Assembly (NCBI GenBank): GCA_902518355.1
Contig: CABYFY010000007.1
Span: forward strand, 1 to 64,000
Origin: an uncultured Bacteroidota bacterium
Lineage (GTDB): Bacteria > Bacteroidota > Bacteroidia > Flavobacteriales > Flavobacteriaceae
Reading direction: 5' to 3'
Length of the DNA: 64,000 nt
A program made the position numbers and the translations under genes. Within the stretch, counting starts at the first letter, position 1. Each line of letters starts with the position of its first letter. Positions 38,808-49,064 of the stretch are shown here, in pieces. The notes beneath the pieces were generated by a model that was not told the DNA's origin, did no database searches, and worked only from the letters and a program-made list of their open reading frames with translations.

Positions 38808-40058
38808 CTAATCCCATTTTTTAAATAATACACAAGCATTGTGGCCACCAAAACCAAATGTATTACTCATCCCAATTTTTGCATTCCTTTTTTGTGCTTT
38901 ATTTAAGGTTAAATTTAACTTTGGATTGATATTTTCATCTATATTTTGATGATTAATGGTGGGAGGTACAATACCATTTTGGAGAGATAAAATAATCGAA
39001 ATCGCTTCAACAGCTCCAGCGGCACCTAACAAATGTCCTGTCATTGACTTAGTCGAATTAATATTAATATTAGGGGCATGATCTCCAAAAATATAATCAA
39101 TAGCTTTTAATTCAGCAACATCACCTAATGGTGTAGAAGTACCATGAGTGTTAATTAAATCAACGTCATTTATACTAACTTTTGAGTCATTTAAACAATT
39201 TTTTATTACAGCCTTTACACCATTTCCTTCAGGGTGAGGAGCAGTAATATGATGAGCATCTGATGACAAACCTCCTCCAAGAAATTCTGCATAAATCTTT
39301 GCACCTCTTGCCTTAGCATGTTCATATTCTTCAAGAATTAAAGCTCCAGAACCTTCACCTAACACAAAACCATCACGAGTAGAATCAAAAGGTCTAGATG
39401 CAGATTCGGGCGAATCATTTCTGGTTGAGAGTGCATGCATAGCATTAAATCCTGCCATTCCGGCAATATTTACACCAGCTTCACTGCCGCCAGTTACAAT
39501 AACATCGCAATAGCCTAATCTTATATAATTCAAAGCATCAACCATAGCATTTGCACTTGAAGCACAGGCAGAAACAGTTGTATAATTTGGACCCATAAAT
39601 CCATAATTCATAGAAATATAACCAGGGGTTATATCGGCAATCATTTTAGGAATGAAAAACGGGTTGAATCTAGGAGTTCCATCTCCTGAAGCATGGTCTA
39701 ACATTTGGTTTTGAAAAGTTTCAATTCCTCCAATACCTGACCCCCAAATTACACCAACACGTAATTTGTCAATTTTTTCTAAATCTAAACCAGAGTCTTG
39801 TATTGCCTCTTCTGTTGAAACCATACCATATTGGGTGAATCTATCCATTTTTCTTTGTTGTTTCCTGTCAAGATGAAGAGAAACATCAAAGTCTTTTAAT
39901 TCACAAGCAAACTTTGTTTTGAATTTTTCAGTATCGAAATATGTGATTGGGGCTGCACCACTTTTACCTTCAATAAGGCCAGTCCAAAAATCATTAAGAT
40001 TGTTCCCAATTGGGGTGAGAGCTCCAAGACCAGTAACAACTACTCTCTTTAAAGCCAT
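38808..40058 (-). CDS. fabF: Beta-ketoacyl-ACP synthase II
   Basis: Elongates acyl chains on ACP in fatty acid synthesis. Catalytic Cys in TVSACASSANAM, the two His residues in NTHGTSTPLGD and KSMTGHLLGAAGAVEA, and C-terminal SNTFGFGGHNACVLF. Length 416 aa is standard. It sits 9 nt after acpP, its acyl-carrier partner. Confidence 0.96.
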   Translation of the reverse strand: MALKRVVVTGLGALTPIGNNLNDFWTGLIEGKSGAAPITYFDTEKFKTKFACELKDFDVSLHLDRKQQRKMDRFTQYGMVSTEEAIQDSGLDLEKIDKLRVGVIWGSGIGGIETFQNQMLDHASGDGTPRFNPFFIPKMIADITPGYISMNYGFMGPNYTTVSACASSANAMVDALNYIRLGYCDVIVTGGSEAGVNIAGMAGFNAMHALSTRNDSPESASRPFDSTRDGFVLGEGSGALILEEYEHAKARGAKIYAEFLGGGLSSDAHHITAPHPEGNGVKAVIKNCLNDSKVSINDVDLINTHGTSTPLGDVAELKAIDYIFGDHAPNININSTKSMTGHLLGAAGAVEAISIILSLQNGIVPPTINHQNIDENINPKLNLTLNKAQKRNAKIGMSNTFGFGGHNACVLFKKWD

Positions 40059-40067
40059 AAAAAAATA

Positions 40068-40298
40068 TTATGAATTCTCTATATAAGAAATCGCTTGACC
40101 AACAGTTGCGATATTTTCAGCCTGATCATCTGGGATTTGAATATCAAATTCTTTTTCAAATTCCATAATTAATTCCACAGTATCAAGTGAATCTGCTCCT
40201 AGGTCATTAGTGAAACTTGCTTCGTTTACAACTTCACTTTCATCTACTCCTAATTTATCTACGATAATAGCTTTTACTTTTGATGCGATATCTGACAT
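40068..40298 (-). CDS. acpP: Acyl carrier protein
   Basis: Carries growing acyl chains on a phosphopantetheine arm attached to Ser in [17 protein letters not shown]. At 76 aa, acidic and helical, it is a standard ACP. First gene of the acpP-fabF-rnc-IPExxxVDY-pyk operon; divergent from purN. Confidence 0.97.
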   Translation of the reverse strand: MSDIASKVKAIIVDKLGVDESEVVNEASFTNDLGADSLDTVELIMEFEKEFDIQIPDDQAENIATVGQAISYIENS

Positions 40299-40334
40299 AA
40301 CTTTGTTTTTTTAATTTATAATTTTGTTAAAGTG

Positions 40335-40342
40335 CAAAAATA
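40335..40342 (-). promoter_or_regulatory. Promoter -7 element of the acpP operon
   Basis: On the minus strand the bases read TATTTTTG, fitting TAnnTTTG, 36 nt before the acpP start. No TTG at the usual -33 spacing. Confidence 0.4.
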
Positions 40343-40381
40343 AAAAACTTTATTTTAATTTAACTAATTCAAAAAAAAATT

Positions 40382-40978
40382 GTGAACATTAATTCTGATA
40401 AAAAAGTTAGTATTTTAATTTTTGCGTCTGGTAATGGATCTAATGCAGAAAATCTTATAACATACTTTAAAAAAAAGCACATAGAAATTAACTGGATAGT
40501 TGCAACAAATAACTCAGAAGCTGGAGTTATTGAAAGGTGTATCAAATTAAATGTTCCTTATTTCGTGATAAGTAAGGATGAACTGAATAAAAATAGCCTA
40601 TTGGAAAAAATCAAAATGATTGACCCTTCATTAATTATTTTAGCTGGCTTTCTTTTAAAAATTCCCGAACAAATTATCGATTATTTTCCACAAAAAATTG
40701 TTAATATCCACCCTTCTTTGCTGCCCAAATATGGCGGAAAGGGAATGTATGGAATGAATGTTCATAAAAAGATTATTGAGAATAAGGAATCAAAAAGTGG
40801 AATTTCCATTCATTATGTAAATAAATATTATGATGAAGGGAAGCTTATTACTCAGAAAACTATCGAAATTAAATATCCAACAAATGCATTAAATCTTTCA
40901 AAAGAAATTCACAAGCTTGAAATGAAACATTTCCCTATTACGATAGAAAAACTACTTAACAACTTTAATAATGGTTAA
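40382..40978 (+). CDS. purN: Phosphoribosylglycinamide formyltransferase
   Basis: Third step of purine synthesis, using 10-formyl-THF. The N-terminal fold begins VSILIFASGNGSNAENLI; the catalytic His is in NIHPSLLPKYGG and the Asp in YYDEGKLI. Length 198 aa. It starts with GTG at 40382, the only suitable start before the conserved domain. Overlaps the RNase H gene by 8 nt. Confidence 0.94.
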   Translation: MNINSDKKVSILIFASGNGSNAENLITYFKKKHIEINWIVATNNSEAGVIERCIKLNVPYFVISKDELNKNSLLEKIKMIDPSLIILAGFLLKIPEQIIDYFPQKIVNIHPSLLPKYGGKGMYGMNVHKKIIENKESKSGISIHYVNKYYDEGKLITQKTIEIKYPTNALNLSKEIHKLEMKHFPITIEKLLNNFNNG

Positions 40979-41579
40979 ACAAAAATTTTATGTTGTTTGG
41001 AAAGGAAATAATCCTGGGGTTTATCAATCGTGGGAAAAATGTCAGAATGAAATAAAAAATGTAAATGGCGCACTATTTAAAAGTTTTTCCAATCTAGAAG
41101 AGGCAAAAAAAGCTTACGATCAGGGTTATGAGGAATATAAACAAAGTTTAGATTATAAGAATGTTCTAGATGGTCCTGAGTTAAATTCAATTTCTGTAGA
41201 TGCTGCCTCTAGTGGTAATCCTGGATTAATGGAGTACCAAGGAGTAGATACTAATACAAAAGAGATCTTATTTAAAATGGGGCCTTTTAATAATGCCACA
41301 AATAATATTGGTGAGTTTTTAGCTTTAGTTCATGGGATAGCTATTTTAGAAAAAAAATCAGATAAAAAAATTATATATTCTGACTCAATAACTGCAATGA
41401 GCTGGGTTAGGAAAAAACATTGTCAAACTAAATTGAAAAGAAATGAAAAAAATGAAGAGGTTTTTGTTTTAGTGGAAAGAGCAATCAAATGGTTAAAACA
41501 AAATAATTATTCCGTTATAATAAAAAAGTGGGACACAAAAAATTGGGGAGAAATTCCTGCTGATTTTGGTAGAAAATAA
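40971..41579 (+). CDS. RNase H1-type ribonuclease with viroplasmin-like N-terminal domain
   Basis: Degrades the RNA strand of RNA-DNA hybrids. Residues 1-50 form the hybrid-binding viroplasmin domain (YVVWKGNNPGVYQSWEKC, FKSFSNLEEAKKAY). The catalytic acids of the RNase H fold are visible: Asp in ISVDAASSGNPG, Glu in NIGEFLALVHG, Asp in IIYSDSITAMSW, and a final Asp in EIPADFGRK. Length 202 aa. Lies inside the purN-kinase-purF run. Confidence 0.92.
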   Translation: MVKQKFYVVWKGNNPGVYQSWEKCQNEIKNVNGALFKSFSNLEEAKKAYDQGYEEYKQSLDYKNVLDGPELNSISVDAASSGNPGLMEYQGVDTNTKEILFKMGPFNNATNNIGEFLALVHGIAILEKKSDKKIIYSDSITAMSWVRKKHCQTKLKRNEKNEEVFVLVERAIKWLKQNNYSVIIKKWDTKNWGEIPADFGRK

Positions 41580-41588
41580 AATAATTAT

Positions 41589-42491
41589 ATGAGTAAAATA
41601 ATAGTAGTAGGGACATTAGCGTTTGATACAATTGAAACTCCATTCGGAAAAGTTGAACGAGTTATAGGAGGGTCAGCACCATTTGCAAGCCTTGCTGCAA
41701 AAACAAAAAATGTTGATTGCGCTATTGTTTCAATCGTTGGTAGTGACTTTCCAAAAAGTTATCTACAGCTTCTAGTTTCAAAAGAAATTGATATTTCGGA
41801 AGTTCAAATTGAAAAAAATGGTAAAAGTTTCTTTTGGTCTGGAAAATATCACGATAATATGAACAAGAGAGATACCTTAGAAACTCAAGTAAATGTTTTG
41901 GCTGATTTTGATCCTAAAATTCCTAAAAATTTTAAAAACCCCGAAGTGTTAGTTTTGGGAAATCTTGACCCTAAAGTTCAATTAAGTATTGTGTCTCAAT
42001 TTGATAAAAAACCCAATTTTATTATGCTTGATACAATGAATTTTTGGATGGATCATACTCTGGATAATCTGATGAAAATTATTTCAAAGGTTGACCTAAT
42101 ATGTATTAACGATGAAGAAGTAATTCAATTATCTGGCTGCTCAAATCATGATCTTGGAATAAAAAAAATTCTTACAATGGGCCCAAAATATATTATCATG
42201 AAAAAGGGTGAATTTGGTGCTACACTATATTCTGATAAGTCTGAATTTTTCTGTCCATCTTTTAAAATTGATAGGGTTATTGATCCTACCGGTGCTGGTG
42301 ATTCTTTTGCTGGTGCTTTTGCAGGTCAATTAGCTCATTCAAAGAATTATTCTTTTAGCTCAATTTCTAATGCATTAATTTATGCTAATGCAGTTGCATC
42401 ATTTTGCGTTGAAAAGTTTGGTGTAGAAAACATGTTGGATATATCAAAAGAGGAAATTAATGAGCGAATAAATTTTATTAAAAAAACATAA
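41589..42491 (+). CDS. PfkB family sugar kinase
   Basis: Ribokinase-family enzyme, 300 aa. The N-terminal Gly-rich IGGSAPFASLAAKT and the C-terminal signature DPTGAGDSFAGAFAG with the catalytic Asp are clear. Sitting between purN and purF, it might act on a ribose or nucleoside substrate, but this is only context. Ten nt after the RNase H gene. Confidence 0.9.
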   Translation: MSKIIVVGTLAFDTIETPFGKVERVIGGSAPFASLAAKTKNVDCAIVSIVGSDFPKSYLQLLVSKEIDISEVQIEKNGKSFFWSGKYHDNMNKRDTLETQVNVLADFDPKIPKNFKNPEVLVLGNLDPKVQLSIVSQFDKKPNFIMLDTMNFWMDHTLDNLMKIISKVDLICINDEEVIQLSGCSNHDLGIKKILTMGPKYIIMKKGEFGATLYSDKSEFFCPSFKIDRVIDPTGAGDSFAGAFAGQLAHSKNYSFSSISNALIYANAVASFCVEKFGVENMLDISKEEINERINFIKKT

Positions 42492-42530
42492 TAATTAAAT
42501 GTCTTTATTAAATATTTATTTTGTTTTTTT

Positions 42531-42540
42531 GTATGCATAC
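42531..42540. promoter_or_regulatory. Perfect palindrome just upstream of purF
   Basis: GTATGCATAC, a perfect 10-bp palindrome and GC-richer than its surroundings, ends 9 nt before the purF ATG. It could be an operator or a chance event. Confidence 0.25.
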
Positions 42541-42549
42541 TATTAGAAA

Positions 42550-44445
42550 ATGAGTGATGCTATAAAACACGAGTGTGGTATCGGCCACATAAGATTACTT
42601 AAGCCACTAGAATTTTACAAAAAAAAATATGGTAGTTCATTTTATGGAATAAATAAAATGTATCTATTAATGGAAAAACAGCATAATAGAGGTCAAGACG
42701 GAGCAGGTTTTGCTTCGATAAAACTTGACGTTCAGCCTGGAAAAAGATTTATTAGTAGAATTAGATCTACAGAAAAAGAACCAATTCAGGATGTTTTTGG
42801 TAAAATAAACGAAAGGATTAACTCAGAGCTTAAATCAAATCCATCAATCGTTGATGATATTGAAAAATTGAAATCAAAAGTACCCTATTTAGCTGAGGTT
42901 TTATTGGGTCATGTTAGGTATGGTACATTTGGAGGAAATAGTGTTGAAAATGTTCATCCTTTTCTTAGACAAAATAATTGGAAACATCGAAATTTAATCT
43001 TAGCTGGGAACTTTAACATGACAAATTCAAATGAGCTTTTTAACAGCTTGATTGAATTAGGGCAACATCCCAAAGAGTATACTGATACAGTAATTATCAT
43101 GGAAAAAATCGGACATTTTCTTGATGATGCAGTAAGAAAAATGTACAAAGATTTTAAAAAAGAAGGACTAAATAAACGAGAATGTTCCAGTCTAATTTCA
43201 GAAAAACTTGACATTTTTAAAATTCTTAAAAAAGCCTCTAAAAGATGGGATGGAGGATATGTGATCGGAGGCATGCTAGGGCATGGTGATTCTTTCGTAC
43301 TAAGGGACCCAAACGGTATAAGGCCTGCTTATTATTATAATGATGATGAGGTTGTTGTTGTTGCCTCTGAAAGACCAGCAATTCAGACTGCTTTCAATGT
43401 TGGACAAAAGATGATTAAAGAGTTAGATCCTGGAAATGCAATCGTCATAAAAAGCAATGGAGCCACTAAAATAAAAAGTGTAATTAAAGCAAAGGAAAAT
43501 AAATCTTGTTCATTCGAGAGAATATACTTCTCTAGAGGAAATGATGCAGATATTTATCAAGAAAGAAAAGATCTCGGTAAATTATTAATGCCTTCGGTAT
43601 TAGAGGAAATAAATTACAACATCGGTAAAACTGTCTTTTCATATATTCCAAATACTGCTGAAACATCTTTCTATGGAATGATTGAAAGTGTTGAAGAATA
43701 CCTCAACTCAAGAAAAAGTGAAGAAATCATTGGTAAAAAAGGTCTTTCTGAAGAAAAGATAAAAGAAATTTTATCTGTTAGACCGAGAATAGAAAAAATA
43801 GCTGTAAAGGATGTCAAATTAAGAACATTTATAACGGAAGATGATAGTCGAGATGATTTAGTCGAGCATGTTTATGATATCACTTATGGAGTGGTAAATA
43901 AAAAAGATACTTTGGTAATTATTGACGATAGTATTGTAAGGGGAACGACCCTAAAAAAGAGTATTTTAAAAATGTTGGACAGATTAGATCCTAAAAAAAT
44001 AGTAATTGTTTCATCTGCACCTCAAATAAGATACCCAGATTGTTATGGAATTGATATGGCTAATTTGGAAAGCCTTGTGGCTTTTAACGCAGCCCTTGAA
44101 CTATTAAAAGACCGTGGCATGAATTCTTTAATTAAAGAAGTCTATGAAAAATGTAAAAGTGAACTTGAATTAGAGGATAGTAAAATGAAAAATCATGTAA
44201 AGGCCATTTACGATTTATTTTCAGCCGAAGAAATTTCAGATAAAATAACCGAATTACTAAGCTCACATTTAGAAAAAAGAGATGTTAAAATCATTTTTCA
44301 ATCTATAGAAAATTTACACAAAGCATGTCCAAATTCAACGGGTGATTGGTATTTTACAGGAAACTACCCGACACCTGGTGGAAACAGAGTTGTCAACACG
44401 GCATTTGTAAACTTTTTTGAAGGAAATAAAAAAAGAGCCTATTAA
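42550..44445 (+). CDS. purF: Amidophosphoribosyltransferase-type protein
   Basis: First step of purine synthesis, 631 aa. The N-terminal glutamine amidotransferase has the nucleophile Cys at residue 9 ([11 protein letters not shown]), so a short propeptide must be removed; [13 protein letters not shown] and [10 protein letters not shown] follow. The PRPP-binding loop is in [17 protein letters not shown]. It is longer than E. coli PurF (about 505 aa) because of inserts around residues 85-105 and 370-410 and a C-terminal extension, as in other Flavobacteriales. Ends in TTAA shared with the convergent sodB. Confidence 0.9.
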   Translation: MSDAIKHECGIGHIRLLKPLEFYKKKYGSSFYGINKMYLLMEKQHNRGQDGAGFASIKLDVQPGKRFISRIRSTEKEPIQDVFGKINERINSELKSNPSIVDDIEKLKSKVPYLAEVLLGHVRYGTFGGNSVENVHPFLRQNNWKHRNLILAGNFNMTNSNELFNSLIELGQHPKEYTDTVIIMEKIGHFLDDAVRKMYKDFKKEGLNKRECSSLISEKLDIFKILKKASKRWDGGYVIGGMLGHGDSFVLRDPNGIRPAYYYNDDEVVVVASERPAIQTAFNVGQKMIKELDPGNAIVIKSNGATKIKSVIKAKENKSCSFERIYFSRGNDADIYQERKDLGKLLMPSVLEEINYNIGKTVFSYIPNTAETSFYGMIESVEEYLNSRKSEEIIGKKGLSEEKIKEILSVRPRIEKIAVKDVKLRTFITEDDSRDDLVEHVYDITYGVVNKKDTLVIIDDSIVRGTTLKKSILKMLDRLDPKKIVIVSSAPQIRYPDCYGIDMANLESLVAFNAALELLKDRGMNSLIKEVYEKCKSELELEDSKMKNHVKAIYDLFSAEEISDKITELLSSHLEKRDVKIIFQSIENLHKACPNSTGDWYFTGNYPTPGGNRVVNTAFVNFFEGNKKRAY

Positions 44446-45044
44446 AAGGATTTCTCAAATTTTTCTGAAACTACTCCCCAATTTACCACATTAAAAAAAG
44501 CATCAATATAGTCTGGTCTTCTGTTTTGATAATTTAAATAGTATGCATGCTCCCAAACATCAATTCCTAGTATTGGTGTTCCTCCGCATCCATTTGGCAT
44601 CAAAGGATTGTCCTGATTAGGGGTTGAACATACTTCAAGTTGTCCGTTTTTGACGCAAAGCCATGCCCAACCTGAACCAAATCTTGTTGCAGCAGCTTTT
44701 GAAAAAGCTTCTTTGAAAGCTTCAAAAGATCCAAATGCTTCATCTATTGCGGTTTTTAAATATTCAGACATAATATTTTCTTTATTTGGATTCATTACTT
44801 CCCAAAATATTTTGTGATTGTAATAACCGCCAGCATTATTTCTTAACGCCATATTAGTCATATCAAGGCCAGATAAAATATCATGGATATCCTTTGATTC
44901 ATTTTCTGATCCTTCGATAGCTGCATTAAGTTTGTTGGTATAACCTTGATGATGTTTTGAATGGTGAATTTCCATTGTCCTGGCATCAATATGAGGCTCT
45001 AAAGCATCATAAGAATATTCTAATTGAGGTAAACTAAAGCTCAT
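44442..45044 (-). CDS. sodB: Superoxide dismutase, Fe/Mn type
   Basis: Converts superoxide to oxygen and hydrogen peroxide. Metal ligands are visible: first His in [12 protein letters not shown], second in [11 protein letters not shown], then Asp and His in [21 protein letters not shown]. Length 200 aa is standard. Iron or manganese use cannot be settled by eye, so the symbol is tentative. A -7 promoter element lies 20 nt upstream. Confidence 0.93.
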   Translation of the reverse strand: MSFSLPQLEYSYDALEPHIDARTMEIHHSKHHQGYTNKLNAAIEGSENESKDIHDILSGLDMTNMALRNNAGGYYNHKIFWEVMNPNKENIMSEYLKTAIDEAFGSFEAFKEAFSKAAATRFGSGWAWLCVKNGQLEVCSTPNQDNPLMPNGCGGTPILGIDVWEHAYYLNYQNRRPDYIDAFFNVVNWGVVSEKFEKSF

Positions 45045-45064
45045 ATATTATTGTATTTATATCC

Positions 45065-45072
45065 CAAATTTA
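45065..45072 (-). promoter_or_regulatory. Promoter -7 element of sodB
   Basis: On the minus strand the bases read TAAATTTG, fitting TAnnTTTG, 20 nt before the sodB ATG. A TTG lies 22 nt further upstream (45097-45095), slightly more than the usual spacing. Confidence 0.45.
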
Positions 45073-45122
45073 CAATAAAAAATTTATTAATAATCAACAA
45101 CTATCATTAACTTGTATTCTTC

Positions 45123-48100
45123 ATGATTAACACAAACTATTTTAATATTTACAACGCTTCGGCTGGTACTGGGAAGACATTTAGTTTGGTTAGAGACTAT
45201 CTCATTCTTCTATTCAGTTCAAATAATTTTGAGCTTTATAAAAATATTCTTGCAATAACATTTACAAATAAAGCAGTTAATGAAATGAAAGGAAGAATTG
45301 TTAGATATCTAATCAACTATTCAAATTCCATTGACCCCGATGAAGTAATGATAAAAGAAATTGCAAAAGTGTCAGGTTTAACAAAGAAAGAAATATTTTC
45401 TAAGTCATCAATCATATTGAAAAATCTTTTAAAAAACTATGGTTCTTTTGAAATATCAACAATAGACAAGTTAACTCAAAAAATAGTTAGAAACTTCACT
45501 TATGAACTTGGAATTGATGCAAAATATGAAATTGAATTAGACCAAAATGAAGTTATTAATAAGGCTATTGATAATCTGATTTCTAAAATTGAATTAAATG
45601 ATGAGCGTTCAAAAAATATTATAAACTTTTCATCAGAAAAAACCCAAAATGATAAAAGCTGGGATATTACAAAAGATCTAAAAGATATTGCTGAATTAAT
45701 CTTCAATGAGAATAACTTTTCTGAACTAGACTCTCTAAAGGATTCTGAAGTTAGAGACTTTGAGAGATGGAAAAAAAATTTGAAAGAAAAAATCAAAAAG
45801 ATTAACTCAGAAACCAAAATTCTTGCGACAAATGCAATTAAGATGATTGATAAAAGAGAAATAAGTCATGATAGTTTTTCTTTTAAATCTGTTCCTAAAC
45901 ATTTTATCAAAATTTCTAATGGAGAGTTAGATAATTTATATAATAATCAAATCGAAAACAACTTAATTGATGGGATTCTTTATCCTAAGAGGATTCCTGA
46001 AAAGGAGAAAATAAAAATTGAAAAAATTAGATCAAATTTATTAGACATCTATAGAGCATGTAAAACAAATGTTTATAAAATAAAATTATACAAAAATATA
46101 TTAAATAACCTTTCTCCTCTTTCAATTTTGAGTGAAATAAAAAAAGAAATTGAACTTTTAAAAAAAGAAGAAAATTTCATATTAATCTCAGAATTTAATA
46201 AGCTGGTTAATGAAGAAATTAAAAATCAACCAGCTCCGTTTATTTACGAAAAAATTGGAACAAAGTTTAGTCATTTTTTTATTGATGAATTTCAAGATAC
46301 ATCTAAAATGCAATGGGAAAATTTAAAACCCCTAATAGAAAATTCTTTGTCTTCAGATAACTCATCTTTGACCTTAGCTGGAGATCCTAAACAATCAATA
46401 TATAGGTGGAGAGGCGGAGATGTTGATGAGTTCATGAATCTTCTAGTTAATGAATCTCCTTTTTATTGTAAAAAAACTTCAATAAATCTTAACACAAATT
46501 TTAGAAGCGCTAAAGAGATTATTAGTTTTAACAACTCACTATTTAAACATATTTCCAACTTATTTACCAATAATCTTAAATTAGCCGAAATTTTAAATTT
46601 TCCAGAGCAAAATTCATTTAGAAAAGATATAGGATATATAAATTTAAAATTTCACGATAAAGATGATGCAATCAAATCAGATGAATTTTACAATAATGAA
46701 GTGTTATCAAATATCACAGATTTAGTTGCAAGGGGGTATTCTTATAAAGATATATGTATTATTGTTAGAAAGAAAAAAGAAGGGATTATAATCGGAGACT
46801 ATTTAACCGAAAATAATATTCCTATTATTTCATCTGAAGTTCTGCAGCTATCCTCAAGGCCTGAGGTTTGTTTGATAATCAATTTAATTAGATATCATGT
46901 TGATAGTTCAGACTTCAATAAAATCAACTTTTGTAAGTCATTATGTGAATTGAATTTTATAGATCAAATTAAGGAAGATTTCTTAATAGAAATTTTTGAT
47001 AAAGACATCTCAGAAATAAAAAAACAAGTTACAATTGACAAATTTGATTTCGATTTTAACAGATTAAATAGAACGTCTATTTATGAAGCAATAGAATATA
47101 TAATTGATGAATTTGGGATTATGAATGATGGAAACTCATACGTTCAATTTTTTCTTGATTTTGCTCTTGATTATTCAAATAAGTATCAAACCGGTTTAAA
47201 TGAATTTGTTGAACACTTCGAAGAGAAAAAAGAGAAACTAAATATTATTAATCCACAAGGAATAAACGCAGTTGAAATAATTACAATTCATAAATCTAAG
47301 GGATTAGAATTCCCAGTTGTAATTTACCCATATGCAAATATTAATATTCATGGTGATTTGAATCCAAAAACATGGATTGATATTAAAAATGATGACAATA
47401 TTGATTTACAAAAGTCTATCATTAACATTAATAAAGATCTAGAAAAAATCGATGGAAATTTATATAACAGCTATCGAAATAAATTAGAAGTTGATAATAT
47501 AAATCTTTTATATGTTGTGCTTACCAGAGCAGTTAAAGAACTTCACATTATTTCACAGAAATATTTAGATAGTAAAGGAAATGAAAATACAAACTACTTC
47601 TCCGGAATATTTATAAGTTATTTAAAAAATATCGGCATCTGGGAGAATTCAAAAACCTTATATGAATTTGGGGATAAAGTTAATGTTAAGTCTGAAAACA
47701 TCTCATCAGAAAATATTACCCAAAAACTATTTCAAGTGAATTCTCGGATTAAACAAAATATTATAATTAACTCAAAAAATGCAGATTCTTGGATTAATGA
47801 TTTAGATGAAGCTCAAGAGGAGGGAAACATCTTCCATCAAATCATGGAAGAAATTAATTCAAAAAAAGAGATCAATATTGTACTAAATAGATTTTATCAA
47901 TCAGGATTAATCGGATTAAGTGAAATGAAATACTTAGAAGAAAAGATTTTACAGATAGTCAACCATCCAGATTTAAAAAGATATTATGATGGTGATTTAG
48001 TTTACTTTAATGAAAGAGAAATAATTTCTAAAAAAGGATTTGTTTTAGTACCTGACAGATTAGTTTTTTTAAATGATACAGATGTGGTCATTATTGATTA

Positions 48101-48236
48101 TAAAACTGGTAATGAAAATGATTATCATAAAATTCAATTGAATAAATATGAAGCTGTACTTGATGAAATGAGCTTTAAAGTGTGTAAAAAAATAGTAATT
48201 TATATAAGTAACAAACCGAGAATAAGATTTTGTTAA
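45123..48236 (+). CDS. addA: AddA/RecB-like UvrD-family helicase-nuclease
   Basis: Helicase-nuclease subunit that processes double-strand breaks for RecA. Walker A ASAGTGKT is at residues 12-19, FIDEFQDTSKMQW holds Walker B, and AGDPKQSIYRWRGG is helicase motif III. ITIHKSKGLEFPVVIYPYAN and LLYVVLTRAVKELHII are the late motifs. The C-terminal PD-(D/E)XK nuclease is seen in PDRLVFLNDTDVVIIDYKTGNE followed by QLNKYEAVL. Length 1037 aa is typical for Bacteroidota. The AddB partner follows after two membrane-protein genes. Confidence 0.9.
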   Translation: MINTNYFNIYNASAGTGKTFSLVRDYLILLFSSNNFELYKNILAITFTNKAVNEMKGRIVRYLINYSNSIDPDEVMIKEIAKVSGLTKKEIFSKSSIILKNLLKNYGSFEISTIDKLTQKIVRNFTYELGIDAKYEIELDQNEVINKAIDNLISKIELNDERSKNIINFSSEKTQNDKSWDITKDLKDIAELIFNENNFSELDSLKDSEVRDFERWKKNLKEKIKKINSETKILATNAIKMIDKREISHDSFSFKSVPKHFIKISNGELDNLYNNQIENNLIDGILYPKRIPEKEKIKIEKIRSNLLDIYRACKTNVYKIKLYKNILNNLSPLSILSEIKKEIELLKKEENFILISEFNKLVNEEIKNQPAPFIYEKIGTKFSHFFIDEFQDTSKMQWENLKPLIENSLSSDNSSLTLAGDPKQSIYRWRGGDVDEFMNLLVNESPFYCKKTSINLNTNFRSAKEIISFNNSLFKHISNLFTNNLKLAEILNFPEQNSFRKDIGYINLKFHDKDDAIKSDEFYNNEVLSNITDLVARGYSYKDICIIVRKKKEGIIIGDYLTENNIPIISSEVLQLSSRPEVCLIINLIRYHVDSSDFNKINFCKSLCELNFIDQIKEDFLIEIFDKDISEIKKQVTIDKFDFDFNRLNRTSIYEAIEYIIDEFGIMNDGNSYVQFFLDFALDYSNKYQTGLNEFVEHFEEKKEKLNIINPQGINAVEIITIHKSKGLEFPVVIYPYANINIHGDLNPKTWIDIKNDDNIDLQKSIININKDLEKIDGNLYNSYRNKLEVDNINLLYVVLTRAVKELHIISQKYLDSKGNENTNYFSGIFISYLKNIGIWENSKTLYEFGDKVNVKSENISSENITQKLFQVNSRIKQNIIINSKNADSWINDLDEAQEEGNIFHQIMEEINSKKEINIVLNRFYQSGLIGLSEMKYLEEKILQIVNHPDLKRYYDGDLVYFNEREIISKKGFVLVPDRLVFLNDTDVVIIDYKTGNENDYHKIQLNKYEAVLDEMSFKVCKKIVIYISNKPRIRFC

Positions 48237-48345
48237 AAAGCTATTCTAGGATTAGCTGATATATTAATGTCATTCAATTTTTTGATTTTTATTGAAATAT
48301 TAATCTAACTTATTCTAGACTTTATATTACAGTAAATATTTAATT

Positions 48346-48963
48346 ATGAAAAAAATAATAACACTCTTATCCATTTTAATCCTTATAATTAACCCTTTAG
48401 AAATCAGATCTCAGGACAAAGACTACCCATGGCAAATAAGTTTTGGAACAAATGCAGTAGATATTGAAGCTGATACAAACACATCAATTTCTGAATTTTT
48501 TAATGTAAATGGAAACTGGAATGTTTCAAAGTCTCCTATTTCCATGTTTTCTGTTTCGAAATATGTGAGCGGGAATTTTTCGTTTGGAGTTGGTGCTTCA
48601 TTTAATAGCATCAGTAAGTATGCAACAGACAGAGAATTATCAAACATTACAAACGATTATTTCTCAATTGACGCAATGTTAAAATATGATTTATCTGAAC
48701 TTTTATCTATTAAAGTTTTAGGTACTACATTTGAACCTTTTGTTGGCATTGGTCCTGGTTGGACTTCTTTTAATGATCAAGATGGATTGACCGCTAATTT
48801 CTCATTGGGTGTTAATTATTGGCTTACAGAAACATTTGGAGTTGTAGCAATGTCTGAATATAAACATAACCTTGACGATATCGATGATGGTTTAATGCTT
48901 GATGAGGGAGGTACCATGCGATGGTCGTTAATGTTTGTTATTAAATTTGGAAAAACTGAATAA
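48346..48963 (+). CDS. Outer-membrane beta-barrel protein, short paralogue of the next gene
   Basis: A 205-residue secreted barrel with signal peptide (1-22). It matches the N-terminal barrel of the following OmpA-family protein along its whole length: SISKYAT, FEPFVG-GPGW and DEGGTMRWS occur in both. It stops (KFGKTE) just where the neighbour enters its calcium-binding repeats, so it lacks both the TSP3 repeats and the OmpA peptidoglycan domain. This looks like a partial tandem duplication that is still intact and probably expressed. The 109-nt gap from addA shows nothing notable. Confidence 0.85.
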   Translation: MKKIITLLSILILIINPLEIRSQDKDYPWQISFGTNAVDIEADTNTSISEFFNVNGNWNVSKSPISMFSVSKYVSGNFSFGVGASFNSISKYATDRELSNITNDYFSIDAMLKYDLSELLSIKVLGTTFEPFVGIGPGWTSFNDQDGLTANFSLGVNYWLTETFGVVAMSEYKHNLDDIDDGLMLDEGGTMRWSLMFVIKFGKTE

Positions 48964-48974
48964 AATTGAATAAT

Positions 48975-48995
48975 AGAGTTTTTAGCTCTTTTTTC
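48975..48995 (+). terminator. Weak terminator after the short barrel gene
   Basis: AGAGTT (48975-48980) pairs with AGCTCT (48984-48989, one G-T pair) around a 3-nt loop, followed by a run of T. Confidence 0.5.
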
Positions 48996-49026
48996 TTAAA
49001 AATCATTACATTTACAGAGAAATCCG

Positions 49027-49034
49027 TATTTTTG
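49027..49034 (+). promoter_or_regulatory. Promoter -7 element of the OmpA-family gene
   Basis: TATTTTTG fits TAnnTTTG, 30 nt before the ATG. It is framed by TCCG and CGGA (49023-49026 and 49035-49038 region), a small inverted repeat around the element. No clear -33 TTG. Confidence 0.45.
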
Positions 49035-49064
49035 CGGAAAATATTAAATAGTAAATAAAAAATT

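Noticed and set aside
38807..38857. Longer N terminus of RNase III
   Set aside because: It would run into fabF; the ATG at 38806 directly follows the fabF stop.
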